64,000 nucleotides of DNA from RBG-16-34-14 sp963798865 (GCA_963798865.1 CAWCVZ010000009.1:186001-250000), one strand, 5' to 3'; shown: positions 10,701-19,803, counted from the first letter of the stretch. Notes: generated from the letters alone by a model not told the origin. Translations and numbers: made by a program.

Positions 10701-11301
10701 AGATCAAACAGCAGCTGCAAATCTAATTGTTAATGCTGTCAGGTATCTAACAAGAGAGTTCATCCCCATAACAAAATCTTTTAATATTACTGCAATTATT
10801 GAAGGGCTTTGGAATGGAAGTTCTATGATCAGCGATTCTATAACCGTAGAAATGAGAGGAACTTCATCACCTTATAATATAATTGAAAGCAAGAAAATAG
10901 TACTTAATACATCAGGGACAGGAACTGGATTGTTCACATTAGTATCAAATGGAACTCCCTATTATATTGTTTTGAAGCATCGTAATTCAATTGAAACCTG
11001 GAGTGCAGCAGGTCAGCAATTTTCTGCCAATAATATGATTTATGACTTTACTTCCTCGCAAAACAAAGCCTATCAAAATAATTTAGTACTTAAAGGAAAT
11101 AAATGGTGTATTTACAGCGGAGATGTTAACCAGGATGGATTTGTTAATTCTGTTGATGTGAATTCCGTTTTCCTTGATAATCAAAATGGAGTTGAAGGGT
11201 ATACATCAACTGATTTAAATGGAGATCTTTTCACAGAAATTGGAGATATTGGAATAGTTTTTACAAACAGCGCTTTAAATATAGAAAGGAAAAAGCCTTA
11301 A
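7741..11301 (+). CDS. Secreted subtilisin-like S8 serine protease with dockerin-like C-terminus
   Basis: The catalytic triad of family S8 is visible: Asp263 in VDTGID, His298 in NHGTACAG and Ser474 in GTSSATPNASG. A signal-anchor-like N-terminus (MKKKSIIVPALIFIAVVSIFG) and a propeptide-like region of about 200 residues precede it. After the catalytic domain come two Ig-like stretches and a region of about 240 residues starting ILVVDDDV and containing GGKTLVEGGE, which resembles a class I glutamine amidotransferase/ThuA-like fold. The C-terminus has the cassette shared with the next three genes: IEGLWNGS...KHRNSIETWS, then KWCIYSGDVNQDG and a second loop DLNGDLFTEIGD. There is no YPNPFNP sorting domain. 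The ATG lies 59 bp after the previous stop. Role: extracellular protein degradation. Confidence 0.92.
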   Translation: MKKKSIIVPALIFIAVVSIFGFKFQESAFTDFYYYQGKPFKLIQIPDAIFLELDENVTETLFNNLLSEFPALYVKQTFSLVNKKDFIYVHENLDNDGIQNLIKKLNSKTIVVNASPVFKLPDGKGSSKVMIGVEKEIIAQFKPVISSAEINSYLIQKGMSIVQQFDLSGGETYLIKIPEDQYSIDYANELYLTGLVNYSEPNLFFTNLLQVPNDPLFTQQWAHKNTGNNIPGGVVGISGCDMRTDSAWGISMGSPNVIVSIVDTGIDTLHEDLSSRIINGLSIDTYNNLPYAWDDYNHGTACAGIVAATGNNNIGVIGVAPESRIFGVKIFNSAGSTNSTAIINGLIAAWQRGSWVSSNSWGGGSPVTAADNAISDGVNFGRNGKGVIWSFAAGNDNSSLSWPSTNTNVLSVGGLAPCNQRKSPSSCDGETWWGANYGTGLEIVAPAVKIYTTDRSGSVGYTTGNYVSDFNGTSSATPNASGVAALILSVDSSLTWQQVRERICLTADKVGSYTYNQPGQLGLGGWNNEMGYGKINAYEVLKQTVLMMGPSITHTALPNTEQTTGNYVVNCSITPNGSPLNLSEIKLLWSKNSVSITDSIIMNNTGGNNFTGNIPSTGTGLYRYYIKSKDNLNRTTTSPLSAPANVYSFSAIMDVTPPVITHTPISNTAQTRWPINVSASVTDSIGVQSVQCEFRVNSGAINTFSMSLLSGTTYQGAFTGSVNVNDIIEYRIKATDNSLQNNIAYNPSSGFNSFTIIASLGNILVVDDDVTLEGRISNDKPGRSNYIISLSASANLFNSTLTSAGYVVDQVTFSSLNMATLSNYDVVILSAGVNESTMFNDAAKRTALVNYTLSGGKTLVEGGEVGYIYRKSGTTTDLDPPFRRNLLLDSTWISDRIGANLQIATASHSIFNIPNVITSPITVNNGGSAGYGARDEMTILPGVTGISRIANWVGGTTANGGIFLYNPGGDTSVCRNIFFSFSLGQLADQTAAANLIVNAVRYLTREFIPITKSFNITAIIEGLWNGSSMISDSITVEMRGTSSPYNIIESKKIVLNTSGTGTGLFTLVSNGTPYYIVLKHRNSIETWSAAGQQFSANNMIYDFTSSQNKAYQNNLVLKGNKWCIYSGDVNQDGFVNSVDVNSVFLDNQNGVEGYTSTDLNGDLFTEIGDIGIVFTNSALNIERKKP

Positions 11302-11341
11302 GTTTTACCGGGGGCATAAATGAACAGGAAAAATTTTAATT

Positions 11342-12841
11342 ATGAAAATAACCGGTATTTTATTCTTAAGCATATTGTCGTTTGCAAATATTTCTTTATC
11401 TCAAACCCAGCATACTATTATGACCTATAATCTTTTAAACTATCCTGGAACAGATACAACTACTCGCAATCCATATTTCAGAACTGTAATATCAGCTGCA
11501 CAACCTGATGTTTTAATCGTTCAGGAAATGACATCCCAGGCTGGAGTAAATGGATTTCTTAACAATGTACTTAATTCAGTTAGTCCGGGTTATTCAGCAG
11601 GAATATTTTTAGATGGCCCGGATACAGATAATGAAATATTTTTTAAGAGCAATATATTCTCTTTCATTAGTAATACACCTGTTCATACAGCATTAAGGGA
11701 TATAAGTGAATTTAAGCTCCTTCATAAGGAAACTAATGACACGTTGATAATTTATTCAGTTCATCTCAAAGCAAGTGATACTGCGGATGACCGGTTAAAA
11801 CGTGCTGCAGAAGTTGACAGTCTTAGAAAAAGAACTAATACTCTTTCTCCCGGAAGTAATTTTATAGTAGTCGGAGATTATAATATTTATAATTCATCCG
11901 AACCCGCTTTTCAGAAATTATTAGATGAAACCAATCCTGGCTATTTTAAGGATCCTCTTAATCTGATAGGCTCATGGAATAATAGTTCATTCTCAATTTA
12001 CCATACTCAATCTCCCAGGGTTCGCTCTTTCGGCGGAGGTTCCACAGGCGGTATGGATGACCGATTCGATATGATATTAATGTCCCAGGCTGTAATGGAT
12101 GCGGGGGGAATAACTTTTACTCCCGGAACATATATCGCTTTTGGTAATGATGGAAATCATTACAATGATTCAATTAATAAACCGCCTAATACAGCAGTTG
12201 GTCAGCAGGTTGCAAATGCACTCCATTATGCATCTGATCATTTACCTGTAATAGCAGGATTCAGCTTTGAACCTTCAGTGTTTGAATTATCATTTACTGC
12301 ATTGATTGAGGGGCTTTACAATGGAAGTACAATGATGCCTGATACTGTTATAGTTGAATTGCGGAATTTTTCTTACCCTTATTCGCTGATTGACCAGGTT
12401 AAAATATTATTAAACGAAAACGGACAAGGAACTGGAAAGTTTTATAATGCGGGAAACGGAGTTTCATACTATTTAGTTATCAAACATAGGAACGGACTTG
12501 AAACTTGGAGTGCTTTTCCCCAGGCATTCACTGCAAGCGAATTAACTTATGATTTCTCTTCAGCATCAAATAAAGCTTATGGTAATAATTTGAAATCAGT
12601 TGGAGGCAAATGGTGTATTTACAGTGGAGACGTAAACCAGGATGGATTTGTTAACTCTGATGATTTGAATTCAGTTTTCCTCGACAATCAGAATGGAGTT
12701 GAAGGATATACAGCAACCGATTTAAATGGAGATATGTTTACAGAAATAAATGATCTCAGCATAGTTTTTAAAAACAAAGTACTTGGAATCGAAAGAAAAA
12801 GTCCGCTTGATTTTATTAATAAATCGGGAAACAAAAAGTAA
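11342..12841 (+). CDS. Secreted endonuclease/exonuclease/phosphatase-family protein with dockerin-like C-terminus (paralogue 1)
   Basis: The fold is identified by its active-site series: Asn30 in TYNLLN, Glu62 in VQEM, Asp179-Asn181 in GDYN, and Asp299-His300 in SDHLPV. Family members are Mg-dependent nucleases or phosphodiesterases. A signal peptide (MKITGILFLSILSFANISLS) sends it out of the cytoplasm, so an extracellular nuclease is the likeliest reading, but the substrate cannot be told. From about residue 317 it carries the shared cassette (TALIEGLYNGS...KHRNGLETWS...KWCIYSGDVNQDG...DLNGDMFTEIND). It starts 40 bp after the subtilase and ends 3 bp before its own paralogue, which suggests co-transcription. 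Confidence 0.88.
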   Translation: MKITGILFLSILSFANISLSQTQHTIMTYNLLNYPGTDTTTRNPYFRTVISAAQPDVLIVQEMTSQAGVNGFLNNVLNSVSPGYSAGIFLDGPDTDNEIFFKSNIFSFISNTPVHTALRDISEFKLLHKETNDTLIIYSVHLKASDTADDRLKRAAEVDSLRKRTNTLSPGSNFIVVGDYNIYNSSEPAFQKLLDETNPGYFKDPLNLIGSWNNSSFSIYHTQSPRVRSFGGGSTGGMDDRFDMILMSQAVMDAGGITFTPGTYIAFGNDGNHYNDSINKPPNTAVGQQVANALHYASDHLPVIAGFSFEPSVFELSFTALIEGLYNGSTMMPDTVIVELRNFSYPYSLIDQVKILLNENGQGTGKFYNAGNGVSYYLVIKHRNGLETWSAFPQAFTASELTYDFSSASNKAYGNNLKSVGGKWCIYSGDVNQDGFVNSDDLNSVFLDNQNGVEGYTATDLNGDMFTEINDLSIVFKNKVLGIERKSPLDFINKSGNKK

Positions 12842-12844
12842 AAT

Positions 12845-14326
12845 ATGAAATTCGTTTTAAAATGCTTTTCGACTTCATTTGTATTTATAAGCGTTTCTTT
12901 CCCGCAAAGTCAACACACAATTATGACATATAATCTTTTAAATTATACTTTATCAGACACAGCAGCCAAAAATCCTTACTTAAGAACAATACTCTCTAAT
13001 ATTCAGCCTGATATTTTAATTGTAGAAGAAATTGATCTTAACTTCAGCGCCTGTGCAACAGGTTTACTTAATAATGTTTTGAATAAAATATCTTCAGGCT
13101 ATGCTGCAGGAACAACTGTAAACGGACCCGACCTGGATAATGCAATCTTTTATAAAACAAGCTTGTTCACTTTTCTAAGCAATACACCAATATCAACATC
13201 ACTAAGAAATATTAATGAATTCAAGCTAAGGCATAATTTATCGGGAGATACTTTACGAATATACGCTGTTCATCTTAAAGCTAGTGATACAAGCTCCGAT
13301 AGTCTTCAGCGGGCTGCTGAAGTAGACAGTCTGAGGAAGAGAACTGACGCACTTCCTTCAAATTCAAATTATATTGTCCTTGGTGATTTCAATATTTATG
13401 ATTCCGGCGAGCTTGCATTTCAAAAGCTTCTTAACCAGACCAATCCAGGTTATTTCATTGATCCTTTAAATCTGGTCGGACATTGGAATAACAATAGTTC
13501 ATTCAGGTTCTGTCATACTCAATCTACAAGAACCATAGATTTAGGAGATGGGGGGGCAACCGGAGGTCTTGATGACCGTTTTGATATGATATTGATGTCG
13601 CAATCAGTAATGAATTCTGGCGGTATTACTTATGTTCAAGGTTCATACACGCCTTATGGAAATGATGGAAATCATTTTAATGATTCTATTAATCAACCTC
13701 CAAATAGTTCTGTAACCCAGCAGATTGCCGATGCACTTTACTATTCCTCAGATCATTTGCCGGTTTATGCAGGCTTTAGTTTTGATTCTCCATATGTAGA
13801 GCTTACCTCTTTTACAGCATTGATTGAGGGATTTTATAATGGCACCACAATGATACCCGACACCATTACAATTGAATTACATAATTCTGATTCTCCTTAT
13901 ACTCTTGTTGACCAGGCAAAAGTATTTCTAAATAGCTCCGGCAATGGAACCACTAAATTCTACAATGCTTCAAATGGAATTCCATATTACCTGGTATTGA
14001 AACATCGAAACTCAATTGAAACATGGAGTGCAGCTAGCCATTCTTTCCTTAATGGAGTTTTAACTTATGATTTTACTTCCTCTTCAAACATGGCTTTTGG
14101 AAACAATTTAAAATTAGTCGGAAGTAAATGGTGTATTTACAGCGGTGATGTGAATCAAGATGGGTTTATTAATTCTCAGGATTTGAACCTGGTTTTTTCT
14201 GATAACATTAACGGAACCAAGGGATATATTTCATCAGATCTTAATGGCGATATGTTTGCCGAGATAAAAGATGTAACTATAGTTTTTATCAATAACGTTC
14301 TAGGTATAGGAAAAATAATTCCATAA
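12845..14326 (+). CDS. Secreted endonuclease/exonuclease/phosphatase-family protein with dockerin-like C-terminus (paralogue 2)
   Basis: A tandem paralogue of the preceding gene with the same order of motifs: QHTIMTYNLLNY at the N-terminus, VEEID, GDFNIYDSGE, DDRFDMILMSQ and SDHLPVYAGF. The C-terminal cassette (TALIEGFYNGT...KHRNSIETWS...KWCIYSGDVNQDG...DLNGDMFAEIKD) follows. Only 3 bp separate it from the upstream stop, so translation may be coupled. The two copies differ throughout, which points to an old duplication, unlike the recent 1.2-kb repeat further along. The signal peptide is weaker on paper (MKFVLKCFSTSFVFISVSFPQS). Extracellular nuclease or phosphodiesterase activity is inferred from the family. 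Confidence 0.88.
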   Translation: MKFVLKCFSTSFVFISVSFPQSQHTIMTYNLLNYTLSDTAAKNPYLRTILSNIQPDILIVEEIDLNFSACATGLLNNVLNKISSGYAAGTTVNGPDLDNAIFYKTSLFTFLSNTPISTSLRNINEFKLRHNLSGDTLRIYAVHLKASDTSSDSLQRAAEVDSLRKRTDALPSNSNYIVLGDFNIYDSGELAFQKLLNQTNPGYFIDPLNLVGHWNNNSSFRFCHTQSTRTIDLGDGGATGGLDDRFDMILMSQSVMNSGGITYVQGSYTPYGNDGNHFNDSINQPPNSSVTQQIADALYYSSDHLPVYAGFSFDSPYVELTSFTALIEGFYNGTTMIPDTITIELHNSDSPYTLVDQAKVFLNSSGNGTTKFYNASNGIPYYLVLKHRNSIETWSAASHSFLNGVLTYDFTSSSNMAFGNNLKLVGSKWCIYSGDVNQDGFINSQDLNLVFSDNINGTKGYISSDLNGDMFAEIKDVTIVFINNVLGIGKIIP

Positions 14327-14343
14327 ATCAACAGAAGGTATAA

Positions 14344-15852
14344 ATGAAAAAAATCTTTTCGACTTTAGCTTTTACAATTTTGATAACAGGTGTTGGTCTC
14401 TCCCAATACACGTGGCAGCTAAAATTATCAGGAGGGGGAAGAGGCAATCCTATTACAGTAAGTTCTGTTGATAATAATGTTATTTATTATGGTTCCTCTG
14501 ATGCAATACTCAAAAGTACAGACAGAGGAGAAACTTTCGTACAGTTAGGAAATGTTATACCTGTATGTTCTGCGGTTAAATGCCTGCATATTCACCCTCA
14601 AAAGCCAAATGAAATAGTAGTGGCTGTTTACAAAGGAACGAACTATAAGATGGTAAAAACAACAGACAATGGTACCACATGGATAACCACAGCAGACAAT
14701 TTAACTTTCTCTTATTATGGAGTTCCATCAACTCAGGATCCTACTCATCCCGATACTCTTTATTTAATGAATGGGATTAATTTCGATCGTTCAACTGATT
14801 TTGGAAGTACCTGGTCAACACTTACCTCATCAGTGGGTGCGAATTCGGCCCCCTGCGATATTGAAGTTTTTCCGGATACTAGCATTATACTGGTTGGAGA
14901 TAATGGAACAGGAGTTTTTAAAAGTACAAATTATGGATTAACATGGTCGCAAACGTATAATACAACCGGGGAAATCCCAACAATAGCAGTTGATTTTAAT
15001 CAACATGGTACTGCATGGGCAACTAAATATGCCGGTGGCGGTGGAATAATCAGATCAACGGATTATGGACAAACCTGGACAACGGTTGCTTATAGCGGTG
15101 TCAGCACTTGGGGTGTTCATATTAATCCAAACAATTCAAATTATGTCGCTGTTGGAACCTGGTCAGGAAGCAATGTTTATATTACCCGCGATTGGGGAAC
15201 TTCCTGGCAGACAACAACACTTACTCCAAATAATTATTCGGTTGCCATAATTGATTCAATGAATGTTTTTGCTGGTCAGTCTGGCGGGATTTATAAACTT
15301 AGTTCACCTTATTTCGTTCCTTATGACCTTACTTCTTTTTCTGCTTTGATTGAAGGACTTTATGACGGCAGTACTTTAGTGTCCGATACAGTTACAGTTG
15401 AATTGCATAATGCTGCTTCGCCATATTCCTTAATTGATAAGACTAAAATATTTCTTAACAGTTCAGGCAATGGATCCGGAAAATTTTATAATATTTCGAA
15501 TGCAACTCCATATTATTTAGTTGTTAAACACCGCAGCGGATTGGAAACCTGGAGCAATCAGCCTCAATCATTCTCAACAAATCAATTATCTTATGATTTT
15601 ACGTCAGCCCAGAATAAAGCATATGGCAATAACTTAAAACTTATAGGAAGCAAATGGTGCATTTACAATGGCGATGTGAATCAGGATGGATTTATTAATT
15701 CTCAGGATTTAAATATGATTTTTTATGATAACGTTAGCGGAACAACCGGCTATAAGACAACAGATTTGAATGGAGATATGTTTACTGAAGTTGGTGATTT
15801 GAACATTGTCTTTATTAATAATGTTCTTAAAATTGAAAAGAAAAGTCCGTAA
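14344..15852 (+). CDS. Secreted Asp-box beta-propeller protein with dockerin-like C-terminus
   Basis: At least six Asp-box (BNR) motifs of the form S/T-x-D/N-x-G-x-T-W are visible: STDRGETF, TTDNGTTW, STDFGSTW, STNYGLTW, STDYGQTW and TRDWGTSW. They indicate a sialidase-like or VPS10/photosystem-stability-like beta-propeller of about 320 residues. I see no obvious sialidase catalytic Arg triad, so a binding role is at least as likely as hydrolysis. The N-terminus is a signal peptide (MKKIFSTLAFTILITGVGLS). The last 170 residues are the cassette shared with the three genes upstream, ending in GDVNQDGFINSQD and DLNGDMFTEVGD. It starts 17 bp after the previous stop, so 7741-15852 reads as a four-gene operon. 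Confidence 0.87.
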   Translation: MKKIFSTLAFTILITGVGLSQYTWQLKLSGGGRGNPITVSSVDNNVIYYGSSDAILKSTDRGETFVQLGNVIPVCSAVKCLHIHPQKPNEIVVAVYKGTNYKMVKTTDNGTTWITTADNLTFSYYGVPSTQDPTHPDTLYLMNGINFDRSTDFGSTWSTLTSSVGANSAPCDIEVFPDTSIILVGDNGTGVFKSTNYGLTWSQTYNTTGEIPTIAVDFNQHGTAWATKYAGGGGIIRSTDYGQTWTTVAYSGVSTWGVHINPNNSNYVAVGTWSGSNVYITRDWGTSWQTTTLTPNNYSVAIIDSMNVFAGQSGGIYKLSSPYFVPYDLTSFSALIEGLYDGSTLVSDTVTVELHNAASPYSLIDKTKIFLNSSGNGSGKFYNISNATPYYLVVKHRSGLETWSNQPQSFSTNQLSYDFTSAQNKAYGNNLKLIGSKWCIYNGDVNQDGFINSQDLNMIFYDNVSGTTGYKTTDLNGDMFTEVGDLNIVFINNVLKIEKKSP

Positions 15853-15998
15853 ATAAAGTAAGTAAAAATCATTATTTGAAATATTTAATCTTAAAATAAT
15901 ATCAAAATCTTTGAACATAAAAATATTAAAGCATAATTTTTTAACGTAATAAATAAACTATATCTATTCACTTAATAAATAAAATAACGAGGAGACTT

Positions 15999-18900
15999 AT
16001 GAAAAAAATTACCTCTTTTACATTTTTCATAATTATGATGGTCATTACTTTTAATTATAATCTTCTCTCACAGCAATCTGAAGTTATAACAAGTAATATA
16101 GTTTTTGAATCAGGCAATTCATTAACATTTGATGTTTACATTAAAAATAACGGATTATCCAGCTGGACGTACAGCCATGGAAGTGTAGCATGGACTTATG
16201 ATACTGCGTTTCTAAATGGTGGTACTCCAACATTTTCTTTAGTTGCGGGTTTCAGTGACTTTCCGGTTGGAGCGCAGCCGCCTTCTGCATTAATAACAAG
16301 TCCGAATATTTTAAGAACCTCTTCAAATTTACCTGGTTCTAATGGTACTATATTACCCGGTCAAAGCTTGAGACTATATAGATTCAGATTACAGACTTCT
16401 GCCCCTGCATTCAGTTCTAACTTTTTTAGCTTAACCTGGAAAAATGATGTAACTCCATATACAAGAATTTACAGCTGGGATAGCGGTACAGGTTTGCCCG
16501 GTGAAATTATTAGTAAAGAATTAACAATTGAACAAACATTTTTGGAAGAAAATTTTGATTATGGTGCTGTTAACGACACATCTTTAGTAACAATTACTTC
16601 AAACTGGATCAGGCACAGTGGTGTAATGGGTCCTGCATACAGCTCCTCAAGTCTTCTTTATACGTCATATCCATCTTCAGGAGTTGGAGGATCTGTTAGT
16701 TTTACACATGGCGGTTCGGGAATTAATGATGGAGATATTAATAGAGCTTTTCCAGATTCTTTTTCAACTACAGGAGATATTTATACTGCATTTCTTGTTA
16801 ATTTAGATTCTGCAAGAAGTACAGCGGATTATTTTTTTCACCTTGGACCCAAATCCATAAGCACTACATTTAGGGGAAGAGTTTTTGCCCGCAGCAATTC
16901 CACCGGCTGGAGCCTTGGTTTTTCGAAATCAAGTGAGACAGCAGTAAATGATAATACTGTTTTAAATTTTAATCAGACATATTTAGTAGTTATAAAATAT
17001 TCATTAAATACTGCTACTGCCAGCGATGATACTGCAAAACTTTATTTGTATGATACTGGAATTCCAGTCACGGAACCAGGGTTACCTTTAGTAACAATTG
17101 GTCCTGTTGGTTCAGGTACTGTAGCAGATCCTTCAAATATTGGATCGGTTGCTATACGTGAGGGAACTAACACACCTACTGGAAGAGTTGATGGAATCAG
17201 AGTTGCAACAACCTGGTCGGAATTACTTTCCGGGGTATCAGGTCCATCTCTTAATGCTGATCCGAATTCGTTGTCAGGGTTTTTTTATTTTCAGGGAAGT
17301 GGGACATCCCCTGTTCAGAGTTATAATTTAACCGGCAGTAATTTAACTCCATCCTCCGGAGATATTGCTGTATCCGGATCAACAAATTATGAGGTCTCAA
17401 CAGATAGCATAAATTTTAATGGTGGATTTAATGTCGGATACACAGGTGGATCCTTAGACACAAAAATTTATGTTAGACTTAAATCTGGATTATCAGGTGG
17501 CACTTACAATGGAGAGGTAATAAGTAATTCCGGGGGAGGTGCTGTTACATTTAATGTTACCTGTAATGGTTCTGTTTTAAAACCTGAGCCAACTAATCAC
17601 GTTACAAGTTTTTCGGGTAGTAACGGTACTCCGTCTTACTATTATATTAATTTAACCTGGGTAGATGCAACGGGGGCAACTTTACCTGATGGATATCTGA
17701 TAAAAGGAAGTACGGTTGACTTTGCAAGTATTTCAGATCCTGTTGATACCGTAGCTGTTACTGATTCTATTCTGCGTGTTAACGTTGCTCAAGGAATTCA
17801 ATCCCATACCTTTGGTTTAAATTCCGGAACAACTTATTATTTCAAAATTTATCCTTATACAAATTCAGGTACATCAATAAATTATAAAACAGATGGAAGT
17901 GTACCGCAGCTCAGTATATCAACTTCGGCTGCCCCAACATTACCTCTTATAGAAAATTTTGAATATACAACCGGCAGTAACTTAACTGCTAACGGATGGA
18001 TAGCGCATAGCGGGGCCGGTACTAATCCAATACAAGTAAATGCGACGCCATTAACTTACAGCGGATATTCTGAATCAGGAGTTGGAAAATCTGTTACACT
18101 TACTAATACCGGTGAAGATGATAACAGAGCTTTTGATACCGTTACAGCAGGAAGTATTTATGCTTCATTTATGGTTAATATAACAGCGGCAAATTTAGCC
18201 GGAGATTATTTTTTCCATTTCGCACCTGAAAACTCAACAACTTCATTTTATGGAAAAGTATATGTCAAAAAAGATGTTTCAGATAATCTTGCGTTTGGTG
18301 TTTCCAAGAATTTTAACAGCACAGCTGCTTACACACCATTTAATTATAGTTTAAATACTACTTATTTAATTGTTGTTAAATATACCTTTAATACAGGAGC
18401 ATCTAATGATGATGAGGCTAGACTGTGGGTAAACCCTGTATTAAATGGAATCGAACCGGCTCCCGTTGTTACTGAAACAGATACTGCAAGTGATCCTTTT
18501 AGTTTAGGGATGTTTGCTTTAAGGCAGGGAAGCGCTGCAAATGCACCATCTTTAATACTCGGTGGTATAAGAATAGCTGAAACCTGGCTTCCAGGGTCAT
18601 CTTCAACTTTCCCGTTAACAGTAGATGTTAATGGTGGATGGAATATGGTATCGATACCAGGCTTACAGGCGACAAATCAGCTAGTAACAACATGGTGGCC
18701 GGGTAGAGATCCAGCTGCAAGTGTGTTCAAGTACAGCGGTGGTTATCAGTCAGTAGATACATTGAAAACGGGATTGGGATACTGGATGAAGAACCTTACT
18801 ACACAGACATATAATACTGGAGACGAATGGCCGGCAGGCGGAATACAGATAGTGACACACGATCCGATAGCAGGAGCAATGGGCTGGAACCTGATAGGGG

Positions 18901-19721
18901 GTTATGAGAACTTTGTACCGGTTGCAAACATAACCACAACACCATCGGGATTAATATTAGGAACGGTCTTCGGATATTCGACTAATTACCAACCGGCAGA
19001 TACTTTGAAACCAGGCTATGGATACTGGATAAAGCTATCAGCTGCCGGGCAAATAAATATGCCTTCATCGATATTAAAAGGCACATCAAAAATAGCTGAA
19101 CTGATAAACAAAGACTGGGGCAAGATAGTAATTACCGATAATACAGGTAAAAGTTTTACGCTTTATGCAATAAATGGAAAAGTTAATTTGAATGATCTTG
19201 AATTACCTCCGGTTCCACCTGCTGGAATGTTTGATGTGAGATATGGAAGCGGAAGATATGCTGAAGATTTAAATACCATTCAAACTATTGAAATGTCAGG
19301 AATGGAATATCCTGTTAAAATCAGAGTTGAAAATACAAGCATCAGACTTAAAGAAGAAAATGGTAACGGAATTAATTTATTTATGAAAGCTGGTGAAGAA
19401 ATTCTCATCAGTAATAGTTTAATTAATAAACTATCAGTGTCTGGAGAAACAATTCCAACTGAATATTCTCTTGATCAAAATTATCCCAATCCATTTAATC
19501 CAACTACACAAATAAGATATTCAATTCCAAAAGCCGGACTTGTAACTCTTAAGGTGTATAATACTATAGGAGAAGAAATAGTTACTCTGGTCAATGAACA
19601 AAAAGAAGCCGGGAGATATACAATCCAGTTTAATTCAAATGGATTTGCAAGTGGGGTATATCTATACAAAATAACTTCAGGTGATTTTGTTCAAACAAAG
19701 AAAATGATTCTGATTAAATAG
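15999..19721 (+). CDS. Multi-domain surface protein (cohesin-like N-terminus, two LamG-like repeats) with T9SS type A sorting domain
   Basis: A good Shine-Dalgarno (GAGGAG, about 15989-15994) precedes the ATG, followed by a signal peptide. Residues about 25-185 form a beta-rich region with LTFDVYIKNNG and LRLYRFRLQTSAPAFSSNF that resembles a cohesin-like fold. Two repeats of about 220 residues follow, each beginning EENFDY or IENFEY and containing DYFFHL/F and ARLWV or AKLYLYD; they look like LamG/concanavalin-type jelly rolls. Between them lie a BACON-like stretch and a fibronectin III-like domain (INLTWVDATGATLPDGYLI). The end is the GWN...GYW doublet and a type A sorting domain (DQNYPNPFNPTT to KKMILIK). 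From 18601 its sequence is almost identical to the 3' end of the next gene. Role: surface binding or scaffolding, inferred. Confidence 0.85.
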   Translation: MKKITSFTFFIIMMVITFNYNLLSQQSEVITSNIVFESGNSLTFDVYIKNNGLSSWTYSHGSVAWTYDTAFLNGGTPTFSLVAGFSDFPVGAQPPSALITSPNILRTSSNLPGSNGTILPGQSLRLYRFRLQTSAPAFSSNFFSLTWKNDVTPYTRIYSWDSGTGLPGEIISKELTIEQTFLEENFDYGAVNDTSLVTITSNWIRHSGVMGPAYSSSSLLYTSYPSSGVGGSVSFTHGGSGINDGDINRAFPDSFSTTGDIYTAFLVNLDSARSTADYFFHLGPKSISTTFRGRVFARSNSTGWSLGFSKSSETAVNDNTVLNFNQTYLVVIKYSLNTATASDDTAKLYLYDTGIPVTEPGLPLVTIGPVGSGTVADPSNIGSVAIREGTNTPTGRVDGIRVATTWSELLSGVSGPSLNADPNSLSGFFYFQGSGTSPVQSYNLTGSNLTPSSGDIAVSGSTNYEVSTDSINFNGGFNVGYTGGSLDTKIYVRLKSGLSGGTYNGEVISNSGGGAVTFNVTCNGSVLKPEPTNHVTSFSGSNGTPSYYYINLTWVDATGATLPDGYLIKGSTVDFASISDPVDTVAVTDSILRVNVAQGIQSHTFGLNSGTTYYFKIYPYTNSGTSINYKTDGSVPQLSISTSAAPTLPLIENFEYTTGSNLTANGWIAHSGAGTNPIQVNATPLTYSGYSESGVGKSVTLTNTGEDDNRAFDTVTAGSIYASFMVNITAANLAGDYFFHFAPENSTTSFYGKVYVKKDVSDNLAFGVSKNFNSTAAYTPFNYSLNTTYLIVVKYTFNTGASNDDEARLWVNPVLNGIEPAPVVTETDTASDPFSLGMFALRQGSAANAPSLILGGIRIAETWLPGSSSTFPLTVDVNGGWNMVSIPGLQATNQLVTTWWPGRDPAASVFKYSGGYQSVDTLKTGLGYWMKNLTTQTYNTGDEWPAGGIQIVTHDPIAGAMGWNLIGGYENFVPVANITTTPSGLILGTVFGYSTNYQPADTLKPGYGYWIKLSAAGQINMPSSILKGTSKIAELINKDWGKIVITDNTGKSFTLYAINGKVNLNDLELPPVPPAGMFDVRYGSGRYAEDLNTIQTIEMSGMEYPVKIRVENTSIRLKEENGNGINLFMKAGEEILISNSLINKLSVSGETIPTEYSLDQNYPNPFNPTTQIRYSIPKAGLVTLKVYNTIGEEIVTLVNEQKEAGRYTIQFNSNGFASGVYLYKITSGDFVQTKKMILIK

Positions 19722-19785
19722 TATTGCAGATGGGTGGAGTTTTGCTTCACCCAATTTTTATTGTTTTTATTCAAAGTAAAATTTT
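18601..19785 (+). repeat. 1,185-bp direct repeat, copy 1 (sorting cassette plus terminator)
   Basis: This segment matches 22040-23224 at a constant offset of 3,439 bp. Comparing by eye I found two differences, both synonymous: AGC/AGT in the YSGGY codon group near 18735 and ATC/ATA near 19624. Identity begins exactly at CTTCAACTTTCCCG and ends 64 bp past the stop codon, so it includes the terminator. It encodes the GWN...GYW doublet and the whole type A sorting domain. Confidence 0.95.
19731..19768 (+). terminator. Rho-independent terminator, copy 1
   Basis: A 9-bp stem with one G-U pair (TGGGTGGAG with CTTCACCCA, 19731-19753) is followed by ATTTTTATTGTTTTT. It lies 9 bp past the stop codon. 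The same structure follows the next gene because it is part of the direct repeat. Confidence 0.75.
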
Positions 19786-19803
19786 TCTAACAGAGAGAAT
19801 TTA

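Noticed and set aside
7741..15852. A true cellulosome
   Set aside because: The dockerin-like modules are on proteases and nucleases, and there are no cellulases or classical scaffoldins. Only a looser cohesin/dockerin idea is kept as a finding.
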